From NCBI RefSeq assembly GCF_016765585.1, contig NZ_JAESWC010000002.1, forward strand, positions 62,001-126,000: a stretch of DNA of 64,000 nt, read 5' to 3'. The notes under the pieces were generated by a model. That model was not told the DNA's origin and searched no databases. It saw only the letters and a program-made list of their open reading frames with translations. The position numbers and the translations under genes were made by a program. Positions within the stretch are counted from its first letter, which is position 1, and every line of letters begins with the position of its first letter. The DNA is from Clostridium rhizosphaerae (GTDB lineage Bacteria > Bacillota > Clostridia > Clostridiales > Clostridiaceae). Below are positions 52,870 to 63,928 of this stretch, piece after piece.

Positions 52870-54201
52870 ATGAATAATGAACAAAACAAGAAATATCTTA
52901 TAGAGACTTGGGGTTGTCAAATGAACGAAGAGGACTCAGAAAAACTTTCAGGCATGCTAAAGTCCCAAGGTTACGTTAGGACAGAGGTTAAAGAAGAAGC
53001 CTCTATTATTATATTTAATACCTGTTGCGTTAGAGAGAATGCTGAACTTAAGGTTTATGGAAACCTAGGAGCTTTAAAAAGCTTGAAGCAAAAAAAACCG
53101 GAGCTTATTATAGCTGTATGTGGATGTATGATGCAGCAGGAAGGTATGGCCGAAAATATTATAAAGAAATATCCTTTTGTAGATATAATATTTGGAACTC
53201 ATAATGCATATAAGTTTCCAGAGTATTTAAATAGAGTTAAACAGGAAGGCAAGTCCATAATTGAGATTATTAATAAGGAAGAAGGTATCGTTGAAGGTAT
53301 TCCAATAGATAGGGAAAGCAGCATAAAAGCATTTGTAACTATTATGTATGGATGCAATAATTTCTGTACTTACTGCATAGTACCTTATGTTAGAGGCAGA
53401 GAAAGAAGCAGAGGGCCTGAAGATATTGAAAAAGAGATTAAAGAATTAGTTTCTAAAGGCTATAAAGAAATTACTTTGCTTGGTCAGAATGTAAATTCTT
53501 ATGGTAAAGGTCTTGATGATAATATGAACTTTGCAAGGCTTTTAAGAAGAATAAATAATATTGAAGGTCTTGAAAGAATCAGATTTATGACTTCTCATCC
53601 TAAGGACTTATCTCAGGAAGTAATAGATGCAATAGCTGAGTGCAGCAAAGTATGCGATCATATACATCTTCCGGTTCAATCAGGGTCTTCAAATATATTA
53701 AAGAAAATGAACAGACAATATGACAGGAACCAGTATTTACAACTTGTGAAAAAAATTAAAGAAGCAATACCAGATGTAGCGATAACTACTGATATTATAG
53801 TAGGTTTCCCTGGAGAAACAGAAGAAGACTTTGAAGAAACCTTAAGCTTGGTAAAAGAAGTAGAGTATGATTCAGCATTTACTTTTATTTATTCAAAACG
53901 CAAAGGCACGCCTGCTGATGATATGATCGAGCAGATTGACGATAAAGTAAAGCATGAAAGGTTTAACAGATTAGTTGAAGCTATTAATGAAATAAGTGCT
54001 AAAAAGAATAAAAGATATGCTGGAAGAATAGTTGATGTATTAGTTGAAGGTACAAGTAAAAACAATACTGATAAGTTAATGGGAAGAACTACTACTGGAA
54101 AACTGGTGAACTTTAAAGGTGATGAAAGCTCCATAGGACATATTTCAAAAGTTAAAATAACAGAGGCGTTTTCATTTTCACTAAACGGGGAACAGTTATA
54201 A
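52870..54201 (+). CDS. miaB: tRNA-2-methylthio-N6-isopentenyladenosine synthase MiaB
   Basis: Radical SAM enzyme that adds methylthio to i6A37 of tRNA. 443 residues. The N-terminal domain supplies three cluster Cys in [21 protein letters not shown] and AVCGCMMQQ. The radical SAM motif [20 protein letters not shown] near residue 160 supplies the other three. A C-terminal TRAM domain binds RNA. Its substrate base is made by MiaA, encoded 5 kb downstream. RBS AAGGAG. Confidence 0.97.
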   Translation: MNNEQNKKYLIETWGCQMNEEDSEKLSGMLKSQGYVRTEVKEEASIIIFNTCCVRENAELKVYGNLGALKSLKQKKPELIIAVCGCMMQQEGMAENIIKKYPFVDIIFGTHNAYKFPEYLNRVKQEGKSIIEIINKEEGIVEGIPIDRESSIKAFVTIMYGCNNFCTYCIVPYVRGRERSRGPEDIEKEIKELVSKGYKEITLLGQNVNSYGKGLDDNMNFARLLRRINNIEGLERIRFMTSHPKDLSQEVIDAIAECSKVCDHIHLPVQSGSSNILKKMNRQYDRNQYLQLVKKIKEAIPDVAITTDIIVGFPGETEEDFEETLSLVKEVEYDSAFTFIYSKRKGTPADDMIEQIDDKVKHERFNRLVEAINEISAKKNKRYAGRIVDVLVEGTSKNNTDKLMGRTTTGKLVNFKGDESSIGHISKVKITEAFSFSLNGEQL

Positions 54202-54244
54202 AAAAAGCTCTTTTAAAAAAGCTCTTTTAAAAAAGAGCTTTTTT
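54201..54244 (+). terminator. Terminator with duplicated left arm after miaB
   Basis: AAAAAAGCTCTTTT occurs twice in tandem (54201-54214, 54215-54228), and either copy can pair with AAAAAAGAGCTTTTTT (54229-54244). It begins within the miaB stop codon. Confidence 0.8.
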
Positions 54245-54278
54245 AAAATTCACTACATGAACAAAAGGAGGTATAAAA

Positions 54279-56885
54279 GTGGCATTAACTCCAATGATGC
54301 AGCAGTATCTGCAAGTAAAAGAAAAATGTAAAGACAGCATTCTTTTCTTCAGGCTTGGTGATTTCTATGAGATGTTCTTTGAAGATGCAGAAGTTGCATC
54401 AAGAGAACTTGAATTAGTACTAACAGGAAGAGACTGCGGACTTGAAAACAGAGCACCAATGTGTGGTATACCTTATCATGCAGCAAATTCATATATTGGA
54501 AGACTTGTAGGGAAAGGGTATAAAATTGCAATATGTGAGCAGCTTGAGGATCCAAGTGTAGCAAAAGGCATTGTAAAACGAGACATAATAAAGATTATTA
54601 CTCCTGGAACTTATACGGATTCATCTTTCTTAGATGAGAAAAAAAATAATTATATTATGAGCTTATATATAGATAATTCTAAAAATACTGGTATTTGTTT
54701 TGCTGATATATCTACAGGGGATTTTTACTGCGCTAATACAAAATATAATGAGAATATCATAATGGACGAAATATCAAAGTATTTGCCGACTGAAATAATA
54801 ATTTTAGATGAGTCAGATGAAGAGTTGCTGAAAGCTGTAAATGAAAGATATAATATTTTAATTTCTAAAAGAAATAAGGACTTTTTTATTGAAGGGTCTC
54901 TGCATAATTTAAAAGAACAATTTACTGATTTTAATGAGGAATTATTTCACTCCTGTACAATAAATGCAGCAAATGGGATGCTTAATTATATTTTTGAAAC
55001 TCAAAAACACAGCTTATGTAATATAAATACTATTCAGTATTACAGCGTGGAAGAATTCTTAAATATTGATATCAATACAAGAAGAAATTTAGAACTTACA
55101 GAATCACAGAGAGATAAGACTAAGAAAGGTTCTTTACTGGGCATAATGGATAAAACCTGCACTTCCATGGGGGCCAGAGAGTTGAGAAGATGGATAGAGC
55201 AACCTCTTATAAATAAGAAAAAAATAGAATTAAGACTTGATGCTATTGATGAATTAGTTCATAATATAACCTTACATAGTGATCTAAAGGATGCTTTATC
55301 TGAAATTTATGATATCGAAAGAATTATTGGAAAAGTAGCGTCTAAGAGTGTTAATGCTAAAGAACTGACAGCCTTAAAAAATTCTTTAGGAAGGGTTCCT
55401 AAGGTTAAAGAAATAATAGAACAATGTAGTTCTATTATGATAAAAAGTATTTTTCAAGATATAGATGAGCTTAGTGATATTTATAAGCTTTTGGATGAAG
55501 CTATCATTGATAATCCTGCTTTGTCTGTTAAAGATGGAAGCATAATTAAAGAGTTATATAGTGACGAAGTTGACGATCTTAGAGCAGCTAAAGCTCATGG
55601 AAAAGAGTGGATAGCTTCATTAGAGCAGCAGGAAAAAGAAGTTACTGGTATAAAATCATTAAAGGTAAGCTATAACAAAGTATTTGGATACTATATAGAA
55701 ATAACAAATGCTAATAAACATTTAATACCAGAGGGAAGGTATATAAGAAAACAGACATTATCTAATGCTGAAAGATATATTACTCAGGAATTGAAAGAAG
55801 TGGAAGATAAAATATTAGGCGCAGAAGAAAAACTTATCACCATTGAATATGAACTTTTTGTAGAAGTGAGAGATGAAGTTGAAAAACATATTGATAGGAT
55901 GAAAAAAACTGCAAAGTTCATTGCTGAACTAGATTGCTTAATGTCTTTGGCAACTTTAGCAGTGGAAAGTAATTACTGCAAGCCAAATATTACAAATGAT
56001 GGTGCTATTTCTATTAAGGACGGAAAACACCCTGTTATAGAGAAGGTAATACCTTCTGGGACTTTTGTAGCAAATAATACTTTTATAAATAATAAAGAAG
56101 ATATGCTGCTTATTATTACTGGGCCTAATATGGCTGGAAAGTCAACTTATATGAGACAGGTGGCACTTATAACCTTAATGGCCCAAATGGGGAGCTTTGT
56201 ACCAGCTTCAAGTGCTTCTATTTCAATATGCGATAGGATATTTACGAGGATAGGCGCTTCTGATGATTTGAATTCAGGCAAGAGCACTTTTATGGTGGAA
56301 ATGTGGGAGGTATCTAATATACTTCAAAATGCCACTAATAGAAGTCTTGTTCTTTTGGATGAAGTTGGGAGGGGGACCAGTACCTATGATGGACTAAGCA
56401 TAGCTTGGGCTGTTATTGAGTATATTTGTGATAATAAGGATATAAGATGTAAAACTATGTTTGCAACTCATTACCATGAACTTACAAAGCTTGAAGGTAA
56501 AATAAAGGGTGTTAAAAATTATTCTGTAGCAGTAAAGGAAATGGGAAAAGATATAATTTTTTTAAGGAAAATAATAAGAGGCGGAGCAGATCAATCTTAT
56601 GGTGTTGAAGTTGCAAAGCTTGCAGGGCTGCCTGAAAGCGTTATTGCAAGAGCAAAAGAAATCTTAAAATCTTTAGAACAGGATATTTCGAAAAATGAAG
56701 ATTTATCAATTAAGGAAACAGCAGTCGATGCAAGTGCAAAAAATAACATGCTTCAGATAAGCTTTTCTGATATTGAGAAAGATAGTATAATTGAAGAAAT
56801 TAAGAAAATAGATATTCTAAACTTAACACCTATGGAAGGGTTTAATAAGTTATATGATTTAATTAAAAAGGTTAAATCTCTATGA
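54279..56885 (+). CDS. mutS: DNA mismatch repair protein MutS
   Basis: 868 residues; GTG start with AAAGGAGG upstream. The N-terminal mismatch-reading motif [15 protein letters not shown] has the Phe-x-Glu (FYE) that contacts the mispair. The C-terminal ATPase has Walker [15 protein letters not shown] near 612, Walker [16 protein letters not shown] near 690 and ATHYHEL near 727. Start of a mutS-mutL-miaA-hfq run. Its end overlaps the region where mutL begins. Confidence 0.97.
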   Translation: MALTPMMQQYLQVKEKCKDSILFFRLGDFYEMFFEDAEVASRELELVLTGRDCGLENRAPMCGIPYHAANSYIGRLVGKGYKIAICEQLEDPSVAKGIVKRDIIKIITPGTYTDSSFLDEKKNNYIMSLYIDNSKNTGICFADISTGDFYCANTKYNENIIMDEISKYLPTEIIILDESDEELLKAVNERYNILISKRNKDFFIEGSLHNLKEQFTDFNEELFHSCTINAANGMLNYIFETQKHSLCNINTIQYYSVEEFLNIDINTRRNLELTESQRDKTKKGSLLGIMDKTCTSMGARELRRWIEQPLINKKKIELRLDAIDELVHNITLHSDLKDALSEIYDIERIIGKVASKSVNAKELTALKNSLGRVPKVKEIIEQCSSIMIKSIFQDIDELSDIYKLLDEAIIDNPALSVKDGSIIKELYSDEVDDLRAAKAHGKEWIASLEQQEKEVTGIKSLKVSYNKVFGYYIEITNANKHLIPEGRYIRKQTLSNAERYITQELKEVEDKILGAEEKLITIEYELFVEVRDEVEKHIDRMKKTAKFIAELDCLMSLATLAVESNYCKPNITNDGAISIKDGKHPVIEKVIPSGTFVANNTFINNKEDMLLIITGPNMAGKSTYMRQVALITLMAQMGSFVPASSASISICDRIFTRIGASDDLNSGKSTFMVEMWEVSNILQNATNRSLVLLDEVGRGTSTYDGLSIAWAVIEYICDNKDIRCKTMFATHYHELTKLEGKIKGVKNYSVAVKEMGKDIIFLRKIIRGGADQSYGVEVAKLAGLPESVIARAKEILKSLEQDISKNEDLSIKETAVDASAKNNMLQISFSDIEKDSIIEEIKKIDILNLTPMEGFNKLYDLIKKVKSL

Positions 56886-56902
56886 AACGTGAAGGTGATA
56901 AT

Positions 56903-58732
56903 TTGAAGAGAATTAATGTATTAGATGTTAATACTTCTAATAAAATAGCGGCTGGAGAGGTTGTTGAAAGACCATTTTCTGTAGTAAAAGAATTAATTGA
57001 AAACAGTCTTGATGCAAATAGTAAAAATATAACGGTAGAAATTCAAGAGGGTGGACAAAAATCTATAAGAATTATAGATGATGGAGAAGGAATCCATCCC
57101 GAAGATATAGAAAAAGCTTTTCTGCCTCATGCAACTAGCAAGATAAACGAAATAGACGATATTTATAAAATTAATACATTCGGTTTCAGGGGAGAGGCAC
57201 TAGCAAGTGTGGCTGCAGTATCAAATGTAATATTAAAAAGCAGAACTTCTGAATTTGAGTATGGTAAGGAAATTTCAATTTCTGGTGGAAGAATAAACTA
57301 TTTTAAAGATACTGGCAGCAATATAGGTACTACTATTGAGGTAAATGATTTGTTTTATAATGTCCCGGCTAGATTAAAGTTTATGAAATCGTCACAAAGA
57401 GAAGCAGCTCTTATTAATGATATTATACAAAGATTAGCTTTGGTAAATTCTAAAGTGTCTTTTAAAGCCCTTAGCAACAATAATAAGGTATTATTTACTG
57501 CTCCTAGCAATAATGTAAGTGATACTATAAGAGCTATTTATGGTAAAAATATAAGCGATAATATCACAGAAATAGAAAGACATACGGACATTGCTTCAGT
57601 ATACGGATACATAGGTAATTCTGAAATCAGCAGAGGCAGCAGGAATAATCAAAGTTTATTTGTTAATAAAAGATATGTTAAAAACAGATTAATTACTACA
57701 GCTGTTGAAAGTGCTTTTAAATCGTTTTTAACTATCAATAAATACCCATTTTTTATAATTTTTCTAGAAATTTTCCCGGAGTTAATTGATATAAATGTGC
57801 ATCCTACAAAATCAGAAATAAAGTTTAAAGATGAAAGATTTATATTTAAGCTAGTTTTTGATACGGTGCATGAAACTTTAAGAAAAAGTCTTAAAGATTC
57901 ATTCGATATCCAAAACAATGATTTTGAAAGCTTTGATTTTGGCAAGGAAGCAAGAGAAAAAACTATAGTTCAAGTGCCTATAGATTTAAAAAGTAATTCT
58001 TATAAATACGAAAATATAGAAGAAACTGCGACTACTTATAATTCGAATATATATGGAGATATGCCTTTAAATAATAAGCATTATAATATCCTTTCCGAGA
58101 ACAATTTACCTGTGATAAAGGAACAGGAGGAATTGTCTATGAAGGAAGCTAAATTTGCAGAGCTGTCAGTTATTGGACAATTCAATGATACTTATATACT
58201 TGCTCAGTCAGGTCAGGAATTATATATTATAGATCAACACGCAGCTCATGAAAAAATTATGTTTGAGAAATTCATTAAAAAAGTAAAGGAAAGTCAAGTT
58301 GTAGCTCAACTACTTTCTTTACCAGTAGTATTAGAAATGAGTAGTGAGGATTTTATGATATATTCGGAGAATAAAGAAATATTTATGAGAACGGGATTTA
58401 ACATTGAAATTTTTGGAGAGAATACTATAAGTATAAGAGAAGTACCTATTATCTTGGGCAACATAGAAGTAAAAAATTTATTTCTAAATATAATTGATAA
58501 TCTTAAATCTATGGGGTCTGGAGAAACTGTTGAAGTAAAGTATGACAGGATAGCCACAGCGGCTTGTAAGTCTGCTGTAAAGGCTAATAATAGATTATCC
58601 ATGCTTGAAATGAATTCATTAATCAATGAACTTAGGTTCATTGATAATCCATTTACTTGTCCTCATGGAAGACCTACTATTATCAAAATAACTTTAAATG
58701 AATTGGAAAAAAGATTCAAAAGAATACAGTAA
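56903..58732 (+). CDS. mutL: DNA mismatch repair protein MutL (endonuclease type)
   Basis: 609 residues if started at TTG 56903, which has GAAGGTGAT just upstream and gives the usual KRINVLD opening; an in-frame ATG at 56882 overlaps mutS and has a weaker ribosome site. The GHKL ATPase part has [25 protein letters not shown] and [11 protein letters not shown]. The C-terminal domain has [12 protein letters not shown] and [10 protein letters not shown] plus CPHGRP, the metal-dependent nicking site, so this MutL can cut DNA itself, as in bacteria without MutH. Confidence 0.95.
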   Translation: MKRINVLDVNTSNKIAAGEVVERPFSVVKELIENSLDANSKNITVEIQEGGQKSIRIIDDGEGIHPEDIEKAFLPHATSKINEIDDIYKINTFGFRGEALASVAAVSNVILKSRTSEFEYGKEISISGGRINYFKDTGSNIGTTIEVNDLFYNVPARLKFMKSSQREAALINDIIQRLALVNSKVSFKALSNNNKVLFTAPSNNVSDTIRAIYGKNISDNITEIERHTDIASVYGYIGNSEISRGSRNNQSLFVNKRYVKNRLITTAVESAFKSFLTINKYPFFIIFLEIFPELIDINVHPTKSEIKFKDERFIFKLVFDTVHETLRKSLKDSFDIQNNDFESFDFGKEAREKTIVQVPIDLKSNSYKYENIEETATTYNSNIYGDMPLNNKHYNILSENNLPVIKEQEELSMKEAKFAELSVIGQFNDTYILAQSGQELYIIDQHAAHEKIMFEKFIKKVKESQVVAQLLSLPVVLEMSSEDFMIYSENKEIFMRTGFNIEIFGENTISIREVPIILGNIEVKNLFLNIIDNLKSMGSGETVEVKYDRIATAACKSAVKANNRLSMLEMNSLINELRFIDNPFTCPHGRPTIIKITLNELEKRFKRIQ

Positions 58733-58760
58733 TAGATCTTCTAAGGGGAAGGGAGTTAAT

Positions 58761-59699
58761 ATGAAGGATTTACTTATAATAGCTGGGCCAACTGGAATTG
58801 GTAAAACATCTATATCCATTGAACTGGCAAAGAAAGTTAATGGTGAAATAATATCTGCTGACTCTATGCAGATTTATAAGCATATGGATATTGGATCTGC
58901 TAAAATAAAAGAGGATGAGATGAATGGAGTACGGCATCATCTAATTGATGTGGTAGAACCTAATGAAGATTTCAGTGTGGCTCAGTTTAAATTACATGCC
59001 GAGGAAGCTATAGAAGATATTATAGATAGAAATAAACTTCCAATGCTTGTAGGAGGCACTGGGTTATATATAAATTCAATAATATATAATTACGGTTTTA
59101 CAGATGCTGCAAAGGATGAGGAATATAGAAAACAACTTGAAATAATATTACAGGAAAAGGGTAAGGAGCATTTACATTCTTTGCTCAAGGATATAGATAT
59201 AGAAGCCTATAATCGTTTGTTCCCTAATGATTCTAAAAGAGTTATGAGAGCTCTTGAGGTTTATAAGTGTACTGGAAAGCCTATAAGTGAGTTTATTAAA
59301 GAAGAAGATATATACAATATACCTTATAATGTATATTATTTTGTTCTAACGATGGATAGGGCTCAATTATATGAAAGAATAAATCAAAGAGTTGATATGA
59401 TGCTTGAGGAAGGTCTTATAGAAGAAGTTATTAAACTAAAGAAAATGGGATATAATTCTAATATGCAGTCTATGAAAGGGATAGGATATAAAGAAATATT
59501 GTTTTACCTTGAGGGAAAGCTTACACTCGAGGAAAGCATTGAAATGATAAAAAAGGGAAGCAGAAACTATGCTAAAAGGCAGCTAACCTGGTTTAGAAAA
59601 GATAATAGAGCTGTATGGATAAATAAAGATGATTTTGCAAGTGAAGAAGAAATTGTTGAACATATAATGTGTAAAGTAAATAGTATGAAGAATTTATAA
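58761..59699 (+). CDS. miaA: tRNA dimethylallyltransferase MiaA
   Basis: Adds a dimethylallyl group to A37 of tRNAs reading UNN codons. 312 residues from ATG 58761 with AAGGGAG upstream; the frame extends upstream into mutL without a ribosome site. P-loop [45 protein letters not shown] and the C-terminal [14 protein letters not shown] are diagnostic. The product is the substrate of MiaB. Confidence 0.97.
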   Translation: MKDLLIIAGPTGIGKTSISIELAKKVNGEIISADSMQIYKHMDIGSAKIKEDEMNGVRHHLIDVVEPNEDFSVAQFKLHAEEAIEDIIDRNKLPMLVGGTGLYINSIIYNYGFTDAAKDEEYRKQLEIILQEKGKEHLHSLLKDIDIEAYNRLFPNDSKRVMRALEVYKCTGKPISEFIKEEDIYNIPYNVYYFVLTMDRAQLYERINQRVDMMLEEGLIEEVIKLKKMGYNSNMQSMKGIGYKEILFYLEGKLTLEESIEMIKKGSRNYAKRQLTWFRKDNRAVWINKDDFASEEEIVEHIMCKVNSMKNL

Positions 59700-59769
59700 A
59701 AATTAGAGGAGTTTTATAATATTTATAGAATAAATATTTAAAATAAATTTTTATTTGGAGGGGAATAGA

Positions 59770-60018
59770 ATGAATAAAACAGCTAATAATCTACAAGATA
59801 TCTTCTTAAATGGAGCAAGAAAGAGTAAAATACCTGTAACTATATATTTAACTAATGGGTTCCAAATAAGGGGAAACGTTAAGGGGTTTGATAGTTTTAC
59901 AGTCGTACTAGATTGCGATGGTAAACAAATGCTTATTTATAAACATGCAGTATCAACCATAACTCCTTTAAAACCAATATTATTTAGCAATCAACCTGGT
60001 GAAGATGAGTTAGTATAA
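59770..60018 (+). CDS. hfq: RNA chaperone Hfq
   Basis: 82 residues from ATG 59770 (GGAGGGG upstream). Ring-forming Sm-like protein that binds small RNAs and mRNA. Sm1 motif [20 protein letters not shown] and Sm2 motif YKHAVSTI, with the C-terminal tail short as in Gram-positives. Located after miaA as in most bacteria. Confidence 0.97.
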   Translation: MNKTANNLQDIFLNGARKSKIPVTIYLTNGFQIRGNVKGFDSFTVVLDCDGKQMLIYKHAVSTITPLKPILFSNQPGEDELV

Positions 60019-60035
60019 TTAGTATTACATAAAAG

Positions 60036-60066
60036 ATAGGCTGTTAATTGCCTATTTTTTTTTTTT
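60036..60066 (+). terminator. Terminator after hfq
   Basis: Stem ATAGGC / GCCTAT around TGTTAATT, then a run of 12 Ts. Confidence 0.85.
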
Positions 60067-60149
60067 GTGTTATATTATTTAGTGTTTGAAAAGAATATTA
60101 TATTTTTCATTGAAATATATGTTTGTTTTACATAGGAGGTAGCTTTACG

Positions 60150-61433
60150 ATGCTTGATAATACAATTAATCTTTTAAAAGAGCAATATAAAATAAATGAC
60201 GATGTTATAAAATTATACATAAAAGCACTTAAAGATGTTGAAGAAGAGTTTAAGTACTATGATGAAATAAGAGAATACAACCAACTTAAAATTTTAAATG
60301 CTTTTCAACAGGAAAGAATTAGCGATTCGCACTTTACTAATTCTACTGGTTATGGCTATGGAGATATTGGAAGGGATAGTTTAGACAAGGTATATGCTAA
60401 GGTATTTAACTGTGAAAGCGCACTAGTTAGACCACATTTTGTCAATGGTACTCACGCTATAGGTGCTGCTTTATTTGGTAATTTAAGACCTAAAGATACT
60501 ATGATGTCAATATGTGGAACTCCTTATGATACGCTTCACAATATTATAGGAATAAGCGGTAATAAGAATATTGGTTCTTTAGCTGAGTATGGTGTAAATT
60601 ACAAGCAAGTAAATTTAACTGAAGATGGAAAAATTGATTTTGAAGCAATTAAGAAACATCTTGAAGAGGATAAGACTATAAAATTGGTACATATTCAGCG
60701 TTCTACAGGTTATGGATGGAGAAAGTCTTTACTTGTATCAGAAATTGGTGAAATAATAAGTTTTATTAAAGGAATAAATCCTAATGTTATATGCTTTGTA
60801 GATAATTGTTATGGAGAGCTTATCAATAAATATGAACCAACAGATGTGGGAGCAGATTTAATTGCTGGATCGCTAATAAAGAATATTGGTGGTGGCATAG
60901 CGCCTACAGGAGGATATATCGCTGGAAAGCAAAAATATGTTGAACAAGCAGCTTACAGGCTTACCGTTCCTGGAATAGGGGGAGAGTGCGGTTCAACCTT
61001 TGGGGTAATGAGACTTCTATATCAGGGACTGTTTTTAGCTCCCCATATTGCTATGGAAGCTGTTAAAGGTGCTGTATTTTGTTCGAGAATAATGGAACTT
61101 GCAGGATTTGAAGTTCTACCAAAGTTTAATGATAGAAGAAGTGATATTATTCAGGCAGTTAAGTTTAATGATAAAGAAAAATTAATAAACTTTTGTAAGG
61201 GCATCCAAGCTGGCTCTCCGATAGATTCTTTTGTTCAATGTGAGCCATGGGATATGCCGGGGTATAATGATCAGGTAATTATGGCGGCAGGAGCTTTTAT
61301 ACAAGGTTCGTCCATAGAGCTTTCTGCAGATGCACCAATTAGAGAACCATTCATTGCATATCTTCAAGGTGGTCTTACCTTTGATCATGCAAAAATAGGA
61401 GTTTTAATTTCTTTGTCTAAAATATTAAAATAA
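60150..61433 (+). CDS. Methionine gamma-lyase-family PLP protein (aluminium-resistance/YnbB-like)
   Basis: 427 residues from ATG 60150, which has AGGAGGT upstream. Fold type I PLP enzyme of the YnbB family usually found next to hfq. FTNSTGYGYGDIGRDSLDKV and RPHFVNGTHAIGAALFGNLRP open the fold; DLIAGSLIKNIGGGIAPTGG near residue 250 contains the PLP Lys. The family name in databases refers to C-S lyase-like similarity or aluminium resistance, but the reaction is not established. Confidence 0.88.
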   Translation: MLDNTINLLKEQYKINDDVIKLYIKALKDVEEEFKYYDEIREYNQLKILNAFQQERISDSHFTNSTGYGYGDIGRDSLDKVYAKVFNCESALVRPHFVNGTHAIGAALFGNLRPKDTMMSICGTPYDTLHNIIGISGNKNIGSLAEYGVNYKQVNLTEDGKIDFEAIKKHLEEDKTIKLVHIQRSTGYGWRKSLLVSEIGEIISFIKGINPNVICFVDNCYGELINKYEPTDVGADLIAGSLIKNIGGGIAPTGGYIAGKQKYVEQAAYRLTVPGIGGECGSTFGVMRLLYQGLFLAPHIAMEAVKGAVFCSRIMELAGFEVLPKFNDRRSDIIQAVKFNDKEKLINFCKGIQAGSPIDSFVQCEPWDMPGYNDQVIMAAGAFIQGSSIELSADAPIREPFIAYLQGGLTFDHAKIGVLISLSKILK

Positions 61434-61459
61434 AAAAGAGAAGATATCTTCTCTTTTTT
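61432..61459. terminator. Bidirectional terminator
   Basis: A perfect 28-bp palindrome (AAAAAAGAGAAGAT and its complement) between the lyase-like gene and lexA, A- and T-flanked. Confidence 0.9.
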
Positions 61460-61462
61460 GTT

Positions 61463-62071
61463 TTAATAAGATCTATATAAACCAACTAGCTTTCCTAGTA
61501 TTTTACAGTCAGCTACAAAAATAGGTGACATAGTCTTATTTTCAGGTTGAAGCCTGATATGATTTTTTTCTTTAAAAAATCTTTTTAATGTTGCTTCATT
61601 TTCAATTAATGCAACAACAATATCACCGTTAGAAGCAGTGCTGTCTTTTTCTATAATAGCCAGATCGCCGTCCATGATACCAGCATCAATCATGCTTTCT
61701 CCAGAAATACGAAGACTAAAAAGTTCTTTGTTGCTTCTTATGTAATTAAAAGGGATAGAAAAAGTATCTTCAATATTTTCTACTGCAAGAATAGGCAAAC
61801 CAGCAGTAACCTTACCGACTACAGGTATGTCAATAATTTCTCTCTTTGTTACATTATCCTTAATTAGCTCAATGGCTCTTGGTTTGGTAGGGTCTCTTCT
61901 AATAAGTCCTTTTCTTTCTAATCTTTCCAAATGGCCATGAACTGTAGAAGTAGATCTAAGGCCAACAGCTTCACATATTTCTCTAACAGAAGGCGGATAT
62001 CCTTTTAATAGTACAAAAGATTTCATAAATTCATAGATTTCTGTTTGTTTGTCGCGTTTCTTTTCTAACAA
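61463..62071 (-). CDS. lexA: LexA repressor
   Basis: SOS regulator, 202 residues. Start at TTG 62071 because AGAGGTG precedes it and the family begins about here; the upstream extension has no ribosome site. N-terminal winged HTH ([15 protein letters not shown]). Self-cleavage at A90-G91 (GKVTAG), catalytic S126 (ISGESM) and K163 (ATLKRF). A GAAC-4-GTTT box at 62127-62138 upstream suggests autoregulation. Confidence 0.97.
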   Translation of the reverse strand: MLEKKRDKQTEIYEFMKSFVLLKGYPPSVREICEAVGLRSTSTVHGHLERLERKGLIRRDPTKPRAIELIKDNVTKREIIDIPVVGKVTAGLPILAVENIEDTFSIPFNYIRSNKELFSLRISGESMIDAGIMDGDLAIIEKDSTASNGDIVVALIENEATLKRFFKEKNHIRLQPENKTMSPIFVADCKILGKLVGLYRSY

Positions 62072-62126
62072 GAAATAACACCTCTCAATCTTTAATTTGA
62101 TTATAGCATATATATAATTAAATATC

Positions 62127-62138
62127 AAACAAGTGTTC
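62127..62138 (-). promoter_or_regulatory. Putative LexA (SOS) box upstream of lexA
   Basis: Minus strand GAAC ACTT GTTT, fitting the Gram-positive pattern GAAC-N4-GTTY. It lies 56 bases before the lexA start and 74 before the divergent cysteine-rich gene, so both could be controlled. Confidence 0.55.
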
Positions 62139-62211
62139 TAATTCTAAGTTGATTTAAGAAAAGTATTTTGATATAATCTTTATTATACTTATTTTAAGGA
62201 GCTGTATAACA

Positions 62212-62580
62212 ATGGGTAAAAATGAGCTTTGTATTTTTGATAAAAATAAGAACTGTAATGATTGCAATGAGTGTGATATATGTGATTTAAATCCAAGAAA
62301 AAAATGCGATAACTGTGGTAAGTGCCTTGAAATGGAAGGGTATGATATCAAGGCTATAAAGATTGATGAGGTTTTTGAAACTGACAGGGATTTGAACGAA
62401 AATGAGCAGTTAAATAAGATACATGAAGATGCTAATATAGTATTAAGCGAGGATGACGAGTTTTGGGACTATATAGAGGACATTTCAGAACTTAAGGATT
62501 TAGTTGAATCAGGGGAGGAATTAAAAGGACAGCTAGTAGAACAATATCCTGGCCTTTTAGTTTACCAAAGCAGAAAATAA
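62212..62580 (+). CDS. Cysteine-rich protein, possible metal or Fe-S binder, 122 residues
   Basis: The N-terminal 45 residues carry eight Cys in CNDCNECDICDLN and CDNCGKC plus one at position 7, spaced as C-x2-C pairs like zinc or ferredoxin-type sites. The rest is acidic and helical (DEFWDYIEDISELKDLVESG). I do not recognise a family. RBS AAGGAG. It is transcribed away from lexA across a shared promoter region. DNA-damage control is possible but unproven. Confidence 0.65.
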   Translation: MGKNELCIFDKNKNCNDCNECDICDLNPRKKCDNCGKCLEMEGYDIKAIKIDEVFETDRDLNENEQLNKIHEDANIVLSEDDEFWDYIEDISELKDLVESGEELKGQLVEQYPGLLVYQSRK

Positions 62581-62592
62581 TAAAGAGTAAAG

Positions 62593-62623
62593 TTGGAAGG
62601 TATTGATTTACCTTCCAATTTTA
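62593..62623 (+). terminator. Terminator after the cysteine-rich gene
   Basis: Stem TTGGAAGGTA / TACCTTCCAA around TTGATT, then TTTTATT. Confidence 0.8.
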
Positions 62624-63928
62624 TTCTATATTTAACGGATTAGATTTAACAGCGTTTCTAAGTCTTTCATCATCCACATGTGTATATATTTGAGTAGTAG
62701 ATATATTTTCATGACCAAGGATCATCTGTAGACTTCTAATATCTACATTACCATGTTTGTACATCAAAGTAGCCGCAGTATGTCTTAGTTTATGAGGTGT
62801 ATATTTTAAATTAGTCAGCCCGGAAAGCTTAATGTATTTTTTTACTATTATTTCTACAGTGCGTTTATTTATACGGCAGTTTCTTTCACTAATAAAAAGT
62901 GCATCTTTGTGTTCGGGCAGTATTTTCATGGAAGCTCTTTCAAGCATATATTCTGAAATAGCTTTTATACATGCGTTGTTTAAGTAAACAGTTCTTTCTT
63001 TATTTCCTTTACCAACAATAGTTAAAGTATCGTCTTTTATTTTTGAAATGTCGATGCTGCACAGTTCTGATAAACGAAGTCCGCAGTTTAAAAATAAAGT
63101 TATTATGCAAAAATCTCTTTTAGTATGTTTTGAATCATTAGTGATAGTGGTATCTAATAAATTTTTACTTTCAGCTAAAGTTAAATAAATAGGATTCCTT
63201 TTACTTATTCTAGGAGTTTCTAATTCTAAAGCTGGATTTTCATTCAGAAACTTTGCTTTAGTGTAAAGATATTTGAAAAAGGATTTAATTGAAGCTACTT
63301 TTCTTGCTCTTGCATAGGTGCTATTATTTCTATCGCTCTCAACAAACGATAGAAAAGCATAAAAGTCTGGTAGTTTTATGCTTTTTATGTAACCATCATC
63401 AATATCAGCTATAGAAATTTGCTCGAACTCTATATCCTCTACATCTTTATCTAATTCGCCTCTGTAAAGCTTGATAAATCTAAATAACAGTGACAAATCT
63501 ATCTTATATCCATCGATAGTATTTTTAGATCTCCCTTTAATTACAGAAAGATAGTTTAGAAATTCTTTTAATCTATTAGGTAAAATAGAATCAGAATTAT
63601 AACTAGAGAAACCTTTAGCTTTATTTTGCATTTCATTATCATTAGAAGGGTTTTCTTTCGGAGGTTTATATTTATTTAAATCTAAATCCTTTAAAATGTT
63701 TTGAATCTGCCTAGTACTAATATTGTATATATGCGCAAGTTGAGAAGTAGAGTAGTTATTCTTTCGAAATTTATATAAATCTTCAATTATAAAAGAATAG
63801 ATTTTATCCTTAAAATTGATTCTAAGATTGCTAATAATTTCTTTTTCATCACTGCTCAAAAATGTATTTGATAATATATCTTTTTCTTTATTACTGTATG
63901 TAATAGATTCATATCTATTAATTTTCAT
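62621..63928 (-). CDS. Tyrosine recombinase with N-terminal helix-turn-helix
   Basis: 435 residues, about 140 more than XerC/XerD. Residues about 40-95 contain NYSTSQLAHIYNISTRQIQN, which looks like a helix-turn-helix. A SAM-like core-binding domain covers about 125-225 (VIKGRSKNTIDGYKIDLSLL). Catalytic residues: R285 (CGLRLSEL), K307 (GKGNKERT), H379 and R382 (HKLRHTAA), H406 (GHENISTT) and Y415 (QIYTH). All are intact, so it should be active. RBS GGTGGAG. Its location next to lexA is outside any phage context. Confidence 0.85.
   Translation of the reverse strand: MKINRYESITYSNKEKDILSNTFLSSDEKEIISNLRINFKDKIYSFIIEDLYKFRKNNYSTSQLAHIYNISTRQIQNILKDLDLNKYKPPKENPSNDNEMQNKAKGFSSYNSDSILPNRLKEFLNYLSVIKGRSKNTIDGYKIDLSLLFRFIKLYRGELDKDVEDIEFEQISIADIDDGYIKSIKLPDFYAFLSFVESDRNNSTYARARKVASIKSFFKYLYTKAKFLNENPALELETPRISKRNPIYLTLAESKNLLDTTITNDSKHTKRDFCIITLFLNCGLRLSELCSIDISKIKDDTLTIVGKGNKERTVYLNNACIKAISEYMLERASMKILPEHKDALFISERNCRINKRTVEIIVKKYIKLSGLTNLKYTPHKLRHTAATLMYKHGNVDIRSLQMILGHENISTTQIYTHVDDERLRNAVKSNPLNIE

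Noticed and set aside
56882-56902. ATG at 56882 as the mutL start
   Set aside because: TTG 56903 has a better ribosome site and gives the usual MutL opening; the earlier ATG is not excluded.
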